Of a stretch of 64,000 nucleotides of DNA, positions 1-11,750 are shown one piece after another. How positions within the stretch are numbered: the first letter of the stretch is position 1; each line of letters opens with the position of its first letter. This DNA comes from Oreohelix idahoensis (lineage: Eukaryota; Mollusca; Gastropoda; Stylommatophora; Oreohelicidae). The position numbers were made by a program, and so were the translations under genes. A model generated the notes under the pieces. It ran no database searches. It saw only the letters and a program-made list of their open reading frames with translations, and was not told the origin of the DNA. The stretch lies in the NCBI GenBank assembly GCA_024509875.1, contig JAMPIV010018956.1:62001-126000 (forward strand), read 5' to 3'.

Positions 1-1689
1 CTGTTGACTTCTGAACTTCTGCGAGGTCAAACCCAGAAAGCTGGTCCACCAGTTGATAAAGTTGAATATTTTATTCCCGTTAATGATATCCACCAAAAGA
101 TAAATATAAGTGGATGGAAGCAGACATCATCATCATCAGTTGATAAGATCTCTATGGTGTTGTTTGCTCCACTGTAGTGTATGGAATGTCAACTTGACCT
201 ACGCAGTGGTGTGTAGACATGGATTGAGTGTATAATGTGCGAATGATAATAAGGGTTCGTGGTGTTGACAAATGTTCTTTTCTCACACTCATGTATGGCT
301 GGAAGTCATCGACACCAACGACTGTGTACCTTTTCTAAAGTTTAATTGGACGTACACACTCGACAGCACAGATAGTGACAAATCACAGGTTGGCATAATA
401 CATCATAGTACAGTGGATAAATGGTCTTGCAATGTTACATGGGCACTCATGTAGAATAATTGTATAATGGACTGTCAGTAGCCAAGCACTCAGTATCGCC
501 CATACATATATATCATCTGACTTCACTGACTGAGCACGTCAGCTTATAAACAATATTTCAGATGGCTTCTAAACCTAATCTCGTTTAGCGACGATTCTCC
601 ACATAATGTTCAGCACATATTTTTTCCATATAATAATATTGAACCGCTAATAACGGGTTCTCATGTGTAGCAGTGATCTCTGGACTAAACAAGCGATAAT
701 ACGGGCATCCCTTTTCTCTTCTTGAAAGTCACTACATGTTTGGTTCCAAGATGGCTTCACTCGTGAGCTGTCACTCACGTTTGGATACAGATAATGAATC
801 TGTCCTAAAGTTAGTCATTCATAAAACATTTCATTGCTCTGTAGATTTGATCATGAACAATTGACTGCATTCTACAGAATATAGTGCTGCTAGGAATCGA
901 AGTCGTTTTCATCGAGTCAAATATATTCTCTTAGACATTCAAATCGTACCTATCGAAAATGGTGGCTTCGTACGAGAGTTCATAAGAGTATCTTTGATTA
1001 CCTTGGTATAAGAAATATGAAACTGCCATTCCTTGGCAATACGAATAAACACTGGGGTAAAGCATACACGATAGGTCTAGACGACTATCACTTTCCCCAC
1101 AAATACTGAGATCACTTTTTCCCCGGCGACAGGCCGACATAGAAAACACAGTCCCTATCAGGACGAAGCCAAATCACACCACACTCTAGCGACACATCCG
1201 CCGAATAGCCTTTGACCTCTCTAGAGACAACAGAACATATAGTTCGACTTAGATATGTAAAGATATACAGATATAAGACAGACTCGTCCTACTCAGACAA
1301 ACAATACACATAAATTCAGGCCATAGATATTCTGAAGCAAGAACAATCTATTACTACCCAAACAAAGAATAAATCGCAGAAAACTGGATTTATCCGCGGA
1401 GTTCGATCGAAAAAGCCGACACAACTTTCAAGGGAAGTAACTCAATAATGACTTTTCCTTAAGCACTATTTTGTTTACAAAATATTTGCGAACATAACAA
1501 GTATACCAATGTATAATATTGTAAGATATCAAAGACTGCACGTAACATATACATGAAGGTTCAAACGAAACTTACGTATTGAACTGCATGTTGGCTTTAT
1601 CCTGAAGACTCAACAAAAATCCTTCATAACAATTCTTCCATCGAATTGTTCAGAATCAAAATAATAACATACGGGCAGAGAGAGAGTCC
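1..1689. other. No recognisable gene or element
   Basis: Both strands were read for conserved protein motifs. Only short, composition-driven open frames are present, with no family motif. If the LTR fragment that follows were full length (1,070 bp, as in the intact element downstream) it would start near position 810, but I cannot align the bases before about 1690 with confidence. Confidence 0.5.
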
Positions 1690-1879
1690 ATCTTGCCCTT
1701 ACAACAGCTGACGTCATAATCCCCAACTAGGTTACCCGTGCGCAAAGAGCAACTCATACTCTGCATTGTGCACGTCGGTGCGTGAATAAAACGTACGCAC
1801 AAATAATATAACTATCTCAAGACTGGTGCGTACATTGGCAGGACCGAAGACTACCCCCTTAGGTAAAACATACGCAACA
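1690..1879 (-). repeat. Diverged LTR fragment related to the Gmr1-like element
   Basis: About 190 bp match the right-hand part of the 1,070-bp LTRs at 49950-51019 and 57941-59010. Shared blocks include TGACGTCA, AACTAGGTTACCCGTGCG, CAAATAATATAACTAT, AAGACTGGTGCGTACAT and ACCGAAGACTACCCCCTTAG. The fragment ends in TACGCAACA where the intact LTRs end in TACGTAACA. Orientation equals that of the intact minus-strand element. No internal gag-pol sequence follows, so this is a solo or truncated LTR of an older, related family member. Confidence 0.8.
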
Positions 1880-1884
1880 TACTT

Positions 1885-3042
1885 ACAGTTTCAAACCAGT
1901 GTAAATGTCGATGTTAGCATATTCACTTTAAAATTAATGGAAGTTTCAAACTTTTCAAATCAGTGTAAACATAAATGAAAACATATTCAATTTATATTGT
2001 GAACACTTTTCAATCAGTGGAGATGTAAATGTAAACATATTCTATTTGTACTGTTAACCTTTTCATTTAAATGTAAAGTAACTATAAAAGCTGTTCAATT
2101 TAAATGTAAAGAAAGATTTATCCAGAGCGATTAAATTTAATTCTCATCGAGGTTAAATTCTGAGTTATATGGGATGGTAGAATACAAGAATACGGAACAC
2201 ATAACTAACTATGTATTGGAAAATGCAATACTCAGGAGAGCGTTCTGTTTCTATTCTATTACCATAGTTATTGGTGGTGGTACCAGTTGAGGGTACTTCT
2301 CTGGAACAAGAAGGGAACAGTGGCCTGTGCTTTAAGATGAGGACCAACTTTGTATACACTCCCTGATACTTCTGGGAATGTGATACATCCTATATCCTTG
2401 ACCAACGATGAGTGGTATCAGGAATCAGTCTACCAAGAACAACCCCAGCAGGAGAAGAAACTACCATTGGCAGCTAAGTGAACTAAATAAGCTGCCAAAA
2501 GTGGCTTCTTATACTTACATCAAATATTTCCCCATCACATCCATGATGAAAACTTTTTAAAAAAATTACAATTCATTATTTAAATTTTCTAAAACCTTGT
2601 TGAACTTAAATGATTACTAAACCTGTTATTTGTAAGTATACAAATTTAACTTCGATTCAATCATTTTAAATGTACTGTATGTTTTTCTCAGTCAATTTAC
2701 TAAACACACATTAAACAGAGCTGTACCAGAATAATAAGAATTCCACGGAGTAAAACAGAGGTGGGAGTTTAAAGAGCTGACAATAATAATTGTTTAATCC
2801 TTTACAAAAGTTGTCAGCAGATTCTAGAATTAACGTGCTCAGCCAATGCAGCATTGTTTTCGCTTATCTAAATATCTAGTGAAATTCCCTTGTGATAGAA
2901 GTGTCATTACCCTTCTATCTACATCTCTGCCAGGAGTAATCTTGTGCGAAAGTAGACACCTTTGATGACCCACTTTAGATACTCTTGAGTTTTGGCTACT
3001 GTTGGACCACTACTGCAAAGCAGGGGAGGCAATCTATGACAA
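1885..3042 (-). repeat. Dispersed repeat R1, copy 1 (zinc-finger gene 3' end)
   Basis: This AT-rich block aligns, with gaps, to 10100-12570 (after removing a Tc1 insertion) and its right third to 62063-62430. Shared landmarks are CTCAGTCAATTTACTAAAC, a GTGTAAATG/ATTCAATCT motif repeated on the left side, and GGACCACTACTGCAAAGCAG on the right. In copy 2 the right end runs into degenerate C2H2 zinc-finger coding on the minus strand, so I read R1 as the last codons plus 3' untranslated region of a zinc-finger gene family that has been copied. How it was copied is not visible. Confidence 0.6.
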
Positions 3043-3584
3043 TCTTTAATGTGGGCTTATCGTTAGTTTTGCTAATTATCATAGTTTTTGTTTTCTCAAT
3101 ATTAATGTCTAATCCATATTCAGGACTTATACTGTTCACTTGCTTCACTAGTTCTTGTAGATCCTGTTCACTTTCAGCTAACAACAGGGTATCATCTGCA
3201 TATCTAAGGTTGTTGATTGACCTTCCACTGATGTTCAGTCCTGGCATTTCCTATATCTGTTTGAAAATTCTTTTGATGTATAGATTAAATAGGCAAACAG
3301 CCTTTTTATGTCTATGTATGGTGAATAATTCCTTCCAGATCTTACAGTGGCAGTTTGCTCCCAATAAAGGTTACTGAGTATTCTTATGTCTTTTCCATCA
3401 ATACCTATGTCTTCAAAGCATTCAATTATTTTCTCATGATGAACTCTGTCAAAAGCCTTCTTATAGTCAATGAAGCACATGTACATACTCTTTTGGACCT
3501 CCATTTTTCTGCTAATTTTCTTAGGCAAAATATTGTTCCATTGTTCTGTTAAAACCAAACTGCTCTTCTTGGATTTCACTGTCT
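3043..3584 (-). pseudogene. BovB/RTE-like reverse transcriptase fragment
   Basis: Two overlapping minus-strand frames carry reverse transcriptase motifs of an RTE/BovB-type non-LTR retrotransposon: EIQEEQFGF, then MCFIDYKKAFDRVHHEKII, IGIDGKDIRILSNLYW, and after a frameshift NNLRYADDTLLLAESEQDL with the YADD catalytic box, ending at IEKTKTMIISK. Endonuclease and C-terminal regions are missing, and the 3' side is cut where R1 copy 1 begins. LINE insertions are usually truncated at the 5' end, so loss of the 3' part suggests later rearrangement or that R1 replaced it. A related fragment lies at 19363-19650. Confidence 0.85.
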
Positions 3585-3951
3585 AACTTAATATATAAAT
3601 ATATAGGTGTAAAGTACTTAGCTGTGTGCACACACTGACAAATATATATTGCATTACACATGGAGTGACAAACATTGCTTGTTATTCACAGCTAAAATTA
3701 ACTCAATGAACTAAAATACGTAAGCACAATATCCGACGACTTTATATTACAACATTTTAGCATGACAGCAACAACACAGGCAGACTGCCACTTTGGCTAT
3801 GAATCAAATTAATCATAAGAAAAGCACAATCTATCATGTGCATAATTGAAACATCATCCAATGGAAAAAATTTCGCTATATCTCAATCTACTTTCTACTG
3901 TCTGCTTTCCTTCATCCAATTTGCCTTCTCTCTCCACGTAATTTCTACTCG

Positions 3952-3954
<3 letters not shown>

Positions 3955-3996
<42 letters not shown>

Positions 3997-4011
3997 ATAT
4001 ATATCTATATA

Positions 4012-4092
<81 letters not shown>

Positions 4093-4169
4093 ATATATAT
4101 ATATCTATATATATCTATATATCTATATATCTATATATGTATGCATGTATACATATATACATATATACA

Positions 4170-4226
<57 letters not shown>

Positions 4227-4249
4227 CTCTCTCTCTCTCTCTCTCTCTC
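3955..4249. repeat. Compound microsatellite (TA)n, (CTAT)n, (TC)n
   Basis: A continuous simple-repeat block: about 180 bp of mostly TA dinucleotides with interspersed CTATATAT, then about 55 bp of CTAT tetramers, then about 24 bp of CT. Apparent open frames here are artefacts that encode only Ile/Tyr/Ser runs. Confidence 0.97.
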
Positions 4250-4682
4250 ATGCCTTACTACATTTCACCCTTTTTCACAACTGACAACCACTTCATTCAC
4301 AACAACTCAGTCATGCCCATGATTTTAACATCAGTGCTTACTGCTACTAATACAAGTGCTGACAGTCAAACTTAACATTCACTCACTTCAACTCAAACAG
4401 TTCATAACATCCACCTCTCCCTCTCCAAGTGAAAAACAGTTTTTCACTGGATGGGAAGTAGATATCAGGAACACAACCATCCAAAACCTAAAATTACATG
4501 TATGGGCAAAATTTATTGCATAAGTGTGGACACATGCCATCTGCAAGTAATCAATAACATGCTGAAAAAATTACAATAGAAATGAGTTGCTAAGAAAATA
4601 CAACAGCAACTGTTTGGCAATAATGATGCAACATCAATTTCACACAAAAAAGGTGATAGACATTACATCAATTTCATCAAAT
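4250..4682. other. No recognisable feature
   Basis: AT-rich sequence between the microsatellite and the family-B LINE. No coding motif or repeat copy was recognised. Confidence 0.5.
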
Positions 4683-4694
4683 TCTACCATTCAT

Positions 4695-5938
4695 GACGCC
4701 TAGCTGAGCCACAATTGGATGAGGTCCAGTGCGGATTCCGAGCAAACCGAAGTACTCAAGACCTAATCTTCACACTCAGACAGCTGAGTGAAAAGGCCCT
4801 TGAGTATAAGAGTGAGATCCATCTTTGTTTCATAGATCTGGAAAAGGCGTTTGACAGGGTCCCTTGGAGCAAACTTTGGGACTGTTTGGCAAGGAAGAAT
4901 ATTCCAGCACCTCTGATTCATGCTATACAGAGCTTCTACAAGTCTTGCAGAAATTATGTGAGGACAGCAAACCATAAGTCAGAAGAGTTCAGGACCACCA
5001 CTGGTGTAAGACAAGGTGATATCCTATCACCTTACCTCTTCATACTCCTTATGGACGATGTCATCAAGGCATGTAAGGAGAGAACAAGAAAGTATTCAGT
5101 GGGGTACTGGAAGATGAGACAGGTCTATATTTCAGAGCTGGCATTTGCTGATGATGTTGCCCTGATTGCTAAATCAGAGGCACATCTCCAATCCAACCTG
5201 CAAGTCTGGAAGGAAGAGCTGGAGAAGAGAGGGATGGTCATAAGCAGCTCTAAAACAAAATCCATGGTGATATCACGAGAAGAAAGAAGACATCAGATTA
5301 AGCTGGGAGAACAGGTCCTGGAGCAGGTCGACCACTTTAAATACCTCGGAGCTATTATAGACCGAAAGGGAGGCATCAAAGAAGAGTTGGCCACTCGAAA
5401 AGCAGCAGCTGGGAGACTTTTTCAGGCCATAAATCGAGGATTCCTAAGCAAGAGAGAGATTGGTAAGAAAACGAAGATGGCTGTATACCACTCCACCTAT
5501 GTCCCAGTCTTGACATATGGATGCGAGTCATGGGCAATGACTACAACCCATAAAAGCCAGATCCAAACCTCAGAAATGAGGTATCTGAGGAAGGTGGTTG
5601 AAGTAACAAGACGAGACATGGTACGCAACCAGACGATACGTCAAGGCCTAAAATGCCACCCCCTACAGATCCAAGTAGAACAGTCCCAACTAAGATGGTT
5701 TGGCCATGTCTGCAGAATGGGAGAAGATCGGCTACCACAACAAGCATGGGAAACAAAGAGCCAAGGATCCAGACCCCAAGGATGACCCAGAGTCCGCTGG
5801 GAGGACAACATTAGACAATCTTTGAAGGACCGAGGACTAGAATGGAACCAGGCCAGGAGGAAGACAGCCGATATAATAGTCTGGCGCTCTCTCTTCCAAA
5901 CCTCTACACCTCACGGTAGAAGGGGAACGACTAAGTAA
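4695..5938 (+). pseudogene. Family-B LINE reverse transcriptase, 3' half, one internal stop
   Basis: An open frame starting inside the RT domain: FRANRSTQDLIFTLRQL, LCFIDLEKAFDRVPW, TTTGVRQGDILSPYLF, then ELAFADDVALIAKSEAHL with the catalytic FADD, the thumb region, and a C-terminal section with LRWFGHVCRMGEDRLPQQ. A single TGA at 5783-5785 lies where the frame otherwise runs on through VRWEDNIRQSLKDRG to a TAA at 5936-5938. The upstream RT and endonuclease are missing because the insertion is 5' truncated. The class is an AP-endonuclease-type non-LTR retrotransposon by resemblance, probably RTE-like. The element is dead here. Confidence 0.9.
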
Positions 5939-5943
5939 GTAAG
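4695..5943 (+). mobile_element. Family-B LINE insertion, 5'-truncated, with 12-bp TSD
   Basis: The insertion is bracketed by an exact direct repeat TCTACCATTCAT at 4683-4694 and 5944-5955. The 3' end is a short tandem (TAAG)n tail rather than poly(A), as is common for RTE-type LINEs. The target lay at the tail of the older family-A LINE on the minus strand, so the two LINEs meet tail to tail. Another copy of the same 3' end is at 45325-45557. Confidence 0.9.
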
Positions 5944-5947
5944 TCTA

Positions 5948-8900
5948 CCATTCATTCATAACTCTCCACTCCCAAAGGAGCATAGGCCTTCAACAAACAC
6001 ATGCCAAGTCCTCCTGTCACGTGCCATCATCTCAAGTTCTTTCCATGTTCTCCTCATCATTTTCACTTCTGTTTGTAGCTCTCTTCTCTATGTGCTTCTA
6101 GGTCTACCTCTGCCTCTCTTGCCCTGGGGGTTCCAAAACAAGGACTGCCTTGTAATGCTATCAGCATGTTTCCTCAGTGTGTGTCCTATCCATCACCATC
6201 GTCTTCTTCTCATCTCTTGTTCCACTGGCACTTGTCTAGTTCTTGTCCTGAGTTCCACGTTGTTAACCGTGTTATACCATTTTAATCCCTCTATTCTACG
6301 CAAGCACCCATTTATGAAAGTCTGTAGCTTTTTGGTTGTTGTCTTTGTTGTTCTCCATGTCTCAGAGCTATACAATAGGACTGACTTCACATTTTAGTTG
6401 AAGATTCTTATTTTCATGTTGGATCCGATTTCTCTTGATCTCCATATATTTCCCAATGCAATGAAAGCTCCTCTTGCTTTTTGTATTCTTATTTTGATAT
6501 CACTGTCTGTCCCTCCAACTTTGTCTATGTTGCTGCTAAGATATGTGAACGATTCTACATCTTGTATTGGTGTTTCTTCAAGTTCAACCCTGTTATCATT
6601 ACCTGCATATTTTTTCATTATTTTTGTCTTTCCTTGTGTATTTTCAGACCCAATTGCTGTGACCTCTCATATAGTGTTTTCAATTTGTCCTGCATCTGAT
6701 TACGGTTATGGGACAGAAGAGCCAAGTCATCAGCAAAATCCAGATCATCCAACTGCTTAGTCAGAGTCCACTGGATTCCATTTCTGCTGTGTGTTGTCAA
6801 TGTTCTCATAACCCAGTCTATTGCTAGTAAGAAAAGAAATGGAGACAAGAGTTATCCCTGTCGCACTCCTGTTCTTATCCCAAACGGTTCTGTAAGCTGT
6901 CCTTCGTGAAGAACTCTACATGTCATGTCTTCATATGTTTTCTTTATTAAATTAATGATCTTCAGGGGAACTCCATAATGCCACATCAATTTCCAAAGTT
7001 ATTCTCTGGACTCTACACTGTCAAATGCATTTTCGTAGTCCACAAATCCGATGTATAGTGGTGAATTCCATTCCAGACTTTGTTCAACTATTATTCTCAA
7101 AGTGGCTATCTGGTCTGTACAGAATCTATTTTGTCGAAAACCTGCTTGTTCATCTCTCAGTTTCTTGTCTATGGACTCTTTCAATCTCTCAAGGATAATC
7201 CTATTTAATACTTTTTCTGGCACGGATAGTAACATTATTCTTCTATAATTTGTGCACTCTTGTAAATTTTCCTTCTTAGGCAACTTAACCAGATATCCTT
7301 CCTTCCATTCTGCTGGTATCTCTTCCTTTTCCCAGACTTTACCAAGTAATTTATATAACATCTCTGTAGTCATGTTGATATCTGCTTTGATGGCCTCTGC
7401 TGGAATGACATCAGGTCCAGACACTTTTCCATCTCTTAGAAGCTTTATGGCTTTCTTTATTTCTTCCTTCGTTGGACTTTCACCATTAATTTGTAGCTCT
7501 TCTTCTGCTGGCTGGATGTTTGGGGGGTTTTGTGGAGTTGGTCTATTGAGAAGGTTCTCAAAATATTCTGTCCACCTCTTCATTTGCTCTTGTATATTGC
7601 TGAGCAGTTTTTCATTCTTTTTTTTTTATGAGGCAACTTGTTTGCTTGTACTTCCCTGTTAGATTCTTTGTGCTGTTATACAGTTCTCTCATATTTCCAT
7701 TGGCTTTAGCATCTTTGGCGTCTCTTGCCAACTCCTCAATATACTTTCTTGACTCTTTTGATACTTCTTTTTACTTCTTTGTTTGCTTCTGTGTACACTT
7801 CTTGAGCCTTGGTTTTGGAACGTCTGGTTTTGGTTGTGTTTAAATCTGCTTTCTTGAATTTTCGGTCTTTTATCTTATTGTTGGTTTCTGTTGTTATCCA
7901 TGCTTTTTTGTTGTCGTTCCCTTTTCCCCAGTATTTCTTCACATGTCTCATTCCATACCATTTTGATTTGCTGCCAATAGTCTTCTGTATTCTCTACATC
8001 TTCCAGCTGTTGGAGCTTTTGGAATTTGTTGGATATTGTGACCGCAAATTTATTTCTTTATTTCTTAGATGTCCTACATTAAATTGTTGTCTATAATTTT
8101 GCATTGTTGCATATCTCTTGAGTTTCATTTTTACTTTGGCTATCAGATGGTGGTGATCTGATGCCACATCTGCTCCTCTATTTACCTTTACATCCTGCAA
8201 TGATGATCTAATTTTCTTGTTTATGCATATATGATTAATCTGATTTTCTTTTCTTTGGTCTGGTGATATCCATGTTGCCTTGTGTATTTTTTATGTGGAA
8301 ACATGCTTCCTCCTATAGCCAGTTGACTTGAAGCACAGAAGTTTGAGAATAGTTCCCCATTTTCATTCATTATTCCTAGCCCATTTTTCCCATGACTTCT
8401 TCAAAGCCGGTGTTGACTGTACCTATCTTTGCATTCATGTCACCCATCAAAATTGTGATGTCTCTTCTTTTTACTTATTCCATAATTACCTGTAGTCTAG
8501 AATCAAATGCTTCTTTCACAGACTCTTCTTTGTCATTAGTTGGTGCATAATACTGGATGACATTTACATTTATTTTCTTTTTAGCTGTTTTAAAAGTAGC
8601 TGTTATTATTCTAGGTCCAACGACTTCCCATTCAATGAGTGCTTTCTGTGCTTCTTTAGATAACATAAGAGCTACCCCTGTACTGTGGTGTGAACTTTCA
8701 TCCTTATGTCCTGAGTACAGCACCAATTCACCTGTGATGAGTTTCTTCTTGTCTACCCCCTTCCACTTTGTTTCACACATTCCCAGAACCTCGATTTTAT
8801 ATTCCCTCATTTCTGCTGCTACTTGTGCCACTTTTCCTTGTTCGTTTAATGTCCAAACATTCCAGGTGCCAAATCTGGAAGTTCTCCTAGAAGAAAGAAG

Positions 8901-9168
8901 GTTAGTCAGTAACACAGACTCATTTCGGTTTTCTCTGTGTTGCATCAGATGCCTCCCTGTGAGAGGACCTTCCCCTGTTTTGGATGACTGTCTTTTATTT
9001 TCCTTACTTGACTTGTCCATGTTTAATGAAGTTTTTTGTGGTTTAAATTTTTACAGGATGGGTTAACCAGCACCACGTTCAACCCTCCTTAGTCGCTTTC
9101 TATGACATGCATGGCAGGGAACAAAGTTACTATTCTTTGCTCCCCTTTCGGGCCCCGGTAACACACCA
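5948..9168 (-). pseudogene. Family-A LINE, near full length, decayed
   Basis: Reading the minus strand, this copy begins at about 9166 with GTGTGTTACCGGGGCCCG, the same 5' end as the copy at 24113-27343, and ends near 5948 with an ATGAATGAATG tail. It encodes an AP-like endonuclease (FGTWNVWTLNEQGKVAQ, LGMCETKWKGVDKKKL) followed by RT (FRQNRFCTDQIATL, FVDYENAFDSV, LDFADDLALLSH) and the C-terminal region. Frameshifts and stops split it into at least six frames. At the spot where the 24-kb copy has its TAG, this copy has TAT but a nearby 2-base deletion. No convincing TSD was found, partly because a family-B LINE inserted at its tail. Confidence 0.93.
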
Positions 9169-9439
9169 TACTGGAGAATATCTATTCTATAAACCTGTAC
9201 TGGATACACAACATACCATCAGAATATAACTTATACAAAAATCAGGCAGAATACAGTTGGCAAAACAATAATCATGTACAGGTATCAGATACTACAATTG
9301 AAAGGGTGGTTTAAAAAACACCCATTTACTAAAAGCAAGTTTTCAAAATCGTGATAAAGAATCTGCAATAACATTTAATTTAACCTGAATGGAAAAAAAC
9401 GGCGAAGTTTTACTGTTGTAGCAACCATGACCACCTTTT
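9169..9439. other. Unassigned spacer
   Basis: About 270 bp between the 5' end of the family-A LINE and a Gypsy relic. Nothing recognised. Confidence 0.5.
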
Positions 9440-10090
9440 CAAACACGAATTTGATGATCTAGACGACTTAAGAAAAGTTAGTGGACAATGGTACATGTCC
9501 AGCACAAAATGAGATCCTAAAAAATACCAAGACAGTTTGGAAACAGCCCAAATAATAGCTAAACACTTTCTCTCTCTCTCTCTTTATAGTGGCATATCGT
9601 GTTTCAGCCAGAAGCAACTTTCTGCTGACATACATGACAGGATGCAAAAACCCAACATGTTCCTGCATAAGACACGCACCAATGCCCACTGCAGAAGCAT
9701 CAGTCCTCAGTACAAAGGGCTTAGCCAAGTCTGGCAGCAGAAGAATGGGCTTGCTGGAGAATACATTCTTGATCTTCCTCAGTGCTTTATCACACTCTTC
9801 AGTCCAGACCACCCTGTTTGGCGTACCCTTTTGAGTGAGCAATGTCAGAGCTGCTGACAATGAGGAAAAGCTGGGAATAAATTTATGATAAAAATTTTTT
9901 AGACAGAGTAAACTATGAACTTGTTTCTTTGCTTTTGGAGTTTGCAAATTCAAATTCTTCCAACTGTCTGATCAGTTGGTTTTAAATCACCCAGTCCTAC
10001 TACATACCCCAGAAATGTTAACTCATAAAACCCCACTTTAATCTTACTGGGTCTTGCTGTAAGGTGATGCCACTGAAGGCATGACAACAG
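9440..10090 (-). pseudogene. Ty3/Gypsy RT-RNase H relic
   Basis: On the minus strand, a degraded frame shows the end of the RT domain (LTARPSK, FYELTFLGYVVG) joined after a frameshift to the RT-RNase H connection (KAKKQVHSLLCLKNFYHKF) and the first half of RNase H (FVLRTDASAVGIGACLMQEH, PVMYVSRKLL). The RNase H then runs into unrelated residues. The PVMYVSRKL block and the order of motifs resemble the intact Gmr1-like element at 49950-59010, but the piece is too short to place in that clade. No LTR was found next to it. Confidence 0.85.
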
Positions 10091-10224
10091 TGAAAAATGT
10101 AAGGATGAGTAAATTAGAGATTAAGAGCTTAATTAAATAAATAATATATTCATTTTAAAATAACATGAAAGTTTTAAAGCTTTCTAACCAGTGTAGATGG
10201 AAATGAAAACATATTCAATCTATA

Positions 10225-11750
10225 CTGTTCAAAAAAAGAAATGCATAGCTATCCAAGGGCTTGTTTTTATGAGTTTGTAAGTAAAATTTGGTGTTAGGGC
10301 ATATAAAAACCAGCCTCAAATGTTCTTTACAGTGTCAAATGCACATGTTGACCTGAATTGCGTTCATTTTTGTAATCGTTACAATGCAGCGGTCAATAGT
10401 GTTTATGACACAATTTTTGACCACAGCTCATGTTGCGCGCACGTGAAAGCAACAAAATTTGGGGTGAACACTATTCACTGACTACGCAACTGAAACCCTA
10501 TAAAAGGATAACGCTACACAAAAAAAATTCAGTTTATTTTCAAGCAGACATTTATGGCGTCTCTATCGATAAATTTAAGGAACATTGCTATTGGCCGACT
10601 GCATGCAGGCAAAAGTCAAAGTCAGGTTGCCAGGCATCTAAACGTGCATCAGAGTACCATCAGTCAACTTTGGCACCGGTTCCAAGCCACTGGCTCAGTT
10701 GAAGACCGGCATCGCAGTGGACAACCCAGAGTGACAACAGCAGCGGAGGATCACTTTATATGGCTTCGTCACCTCAGAGACAGGTTTACAACAGCTTCCT
10801 TAACTGCCCAGTCATTGCCTGCAGGACATCATGTGTCTGATCAAACTGTCCAGAATAGACTGCATGATGCTGGACTTTGGGCACAACGACCTCATAGAGG
10901 ACCTGTCCTTACACGCCACCATCGCCAAAATCAACTTCTTTGGTCCAACCAGCATCGTACCTGGGCAGCTGACAATCAATGGAGACGTGTCTGGTTTAGT
11001 GACAAATCTTTCTTTTTGTTGTAGCATCATGATAGACGGCGTAGGGTCTACCGTAGGCAAAATGAACGTTTTGCCCAAAATTGCGTTGATGAATCTCCGC
11101 TGCAAGGTGGTGGAGGTGCAATGGTGTGGGGAATGACCAGTTACAATGGAAGGAGTCAATTGGTGCACATTGAAGGAGGCTTCAATGCACAACGATACGT
11201 CAATGAAATTCTTCGACCCTTGTCCTTTGTTTTGGCTGCCCAAAGGTCTGTGTTTCAACAGAACAATGCCACACCCCATTGTGCACGGTTGACCACACAG
11301 TTCCTGACTGCTAACAACATTCTCACCATTCCCTGGCCATCCCTGTCTCCAGACATGAGTCCGATTGAGCACCTGTGAGATGAGCTGCATAGACGTGTTT
11401 GTCGCCAAGACGTTGCTCCAGCCAATCATCGTGATCTGTTCCAGGCCCTCCAGGAAGAGTGGGCAGCCATCCCACAGGCCCACATCAGACGTCTGATCGT
11501 ATCCATGCCCAGGAGATGCCAGTCGCTATCGATGCAAGAGGAGGCCACACACCATACTAACGGGAAAGCCCGCACGCCAAAAAAATCTCGTGACCCAGAT
11601 GCAAAACAACTGTCAATTGATTGGTTGAACCCTAAGGTATTCTTGTGTGCAATTTGAACAATTAACTCATTAAATTAAAAAAGTTATTGAATGTCAAAAT
11701 TATGGCTATGTGTGTGCCTTCAGTAGCTATGCTTTTCTTTTTTTGAACAG
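10225..11750 (+). mobile_element. Tc1-like DNA transposon no. 1, 1,526 bp
   Basis: Terminal inverted repeats run from CTGTTCAAAAAAAGAAATGC at the left and match the reverse complement of the right end over about 29 bp with one mismatch. TA dinucleotides flank both ends (10223-10224 and 11751-11752), the standard Tc1/mariner target duplication. The transposase inside is dead. The host sequence is R1 copy 2. Confidence 0.93.
10554..11657 (+). pseudogene. Tc1-like transposase, inactivated
   Basis: The ATG at 10554 starts a frame with a paired helix-turn-helix DNA-binding region (residues ~5-110: HLNVHQSTISQLWHRFQATG, SGQPRVTT). The catalytic core follows. The first acidic residue appears in VWFSDKSFF, then a frameshift near 11020 breaks the frame. 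The second part continues with GAMVWGMTSYNG, FQQNNATPHCARL and LSPDMSPIEHL. The second catalytic Asp is Asn here (QNNA instead of the usual QDNA). The spacing to the Glu in PIEH is 34 residues, as in DD34E Tc1 enzymes. A TGA at 11376-11378 follows directly. Three independent lesions make it non-functional. Confidence 0.93.

Noticed and set aside
272..454. 60-codon frame near the window start
   Set aside because: Short, no motif, expected by chance at this length.
3836..4375. Long open frame through the (TA)n/(CTAT)n block
   Set aside because: Encodes only Ile-Tyr and Ser-Leu runs from simple repeats; no gene.
10812..11483. 223-codon minus-strand frame
   Set aside because: Antisense shadow of the Tc1 transposase.
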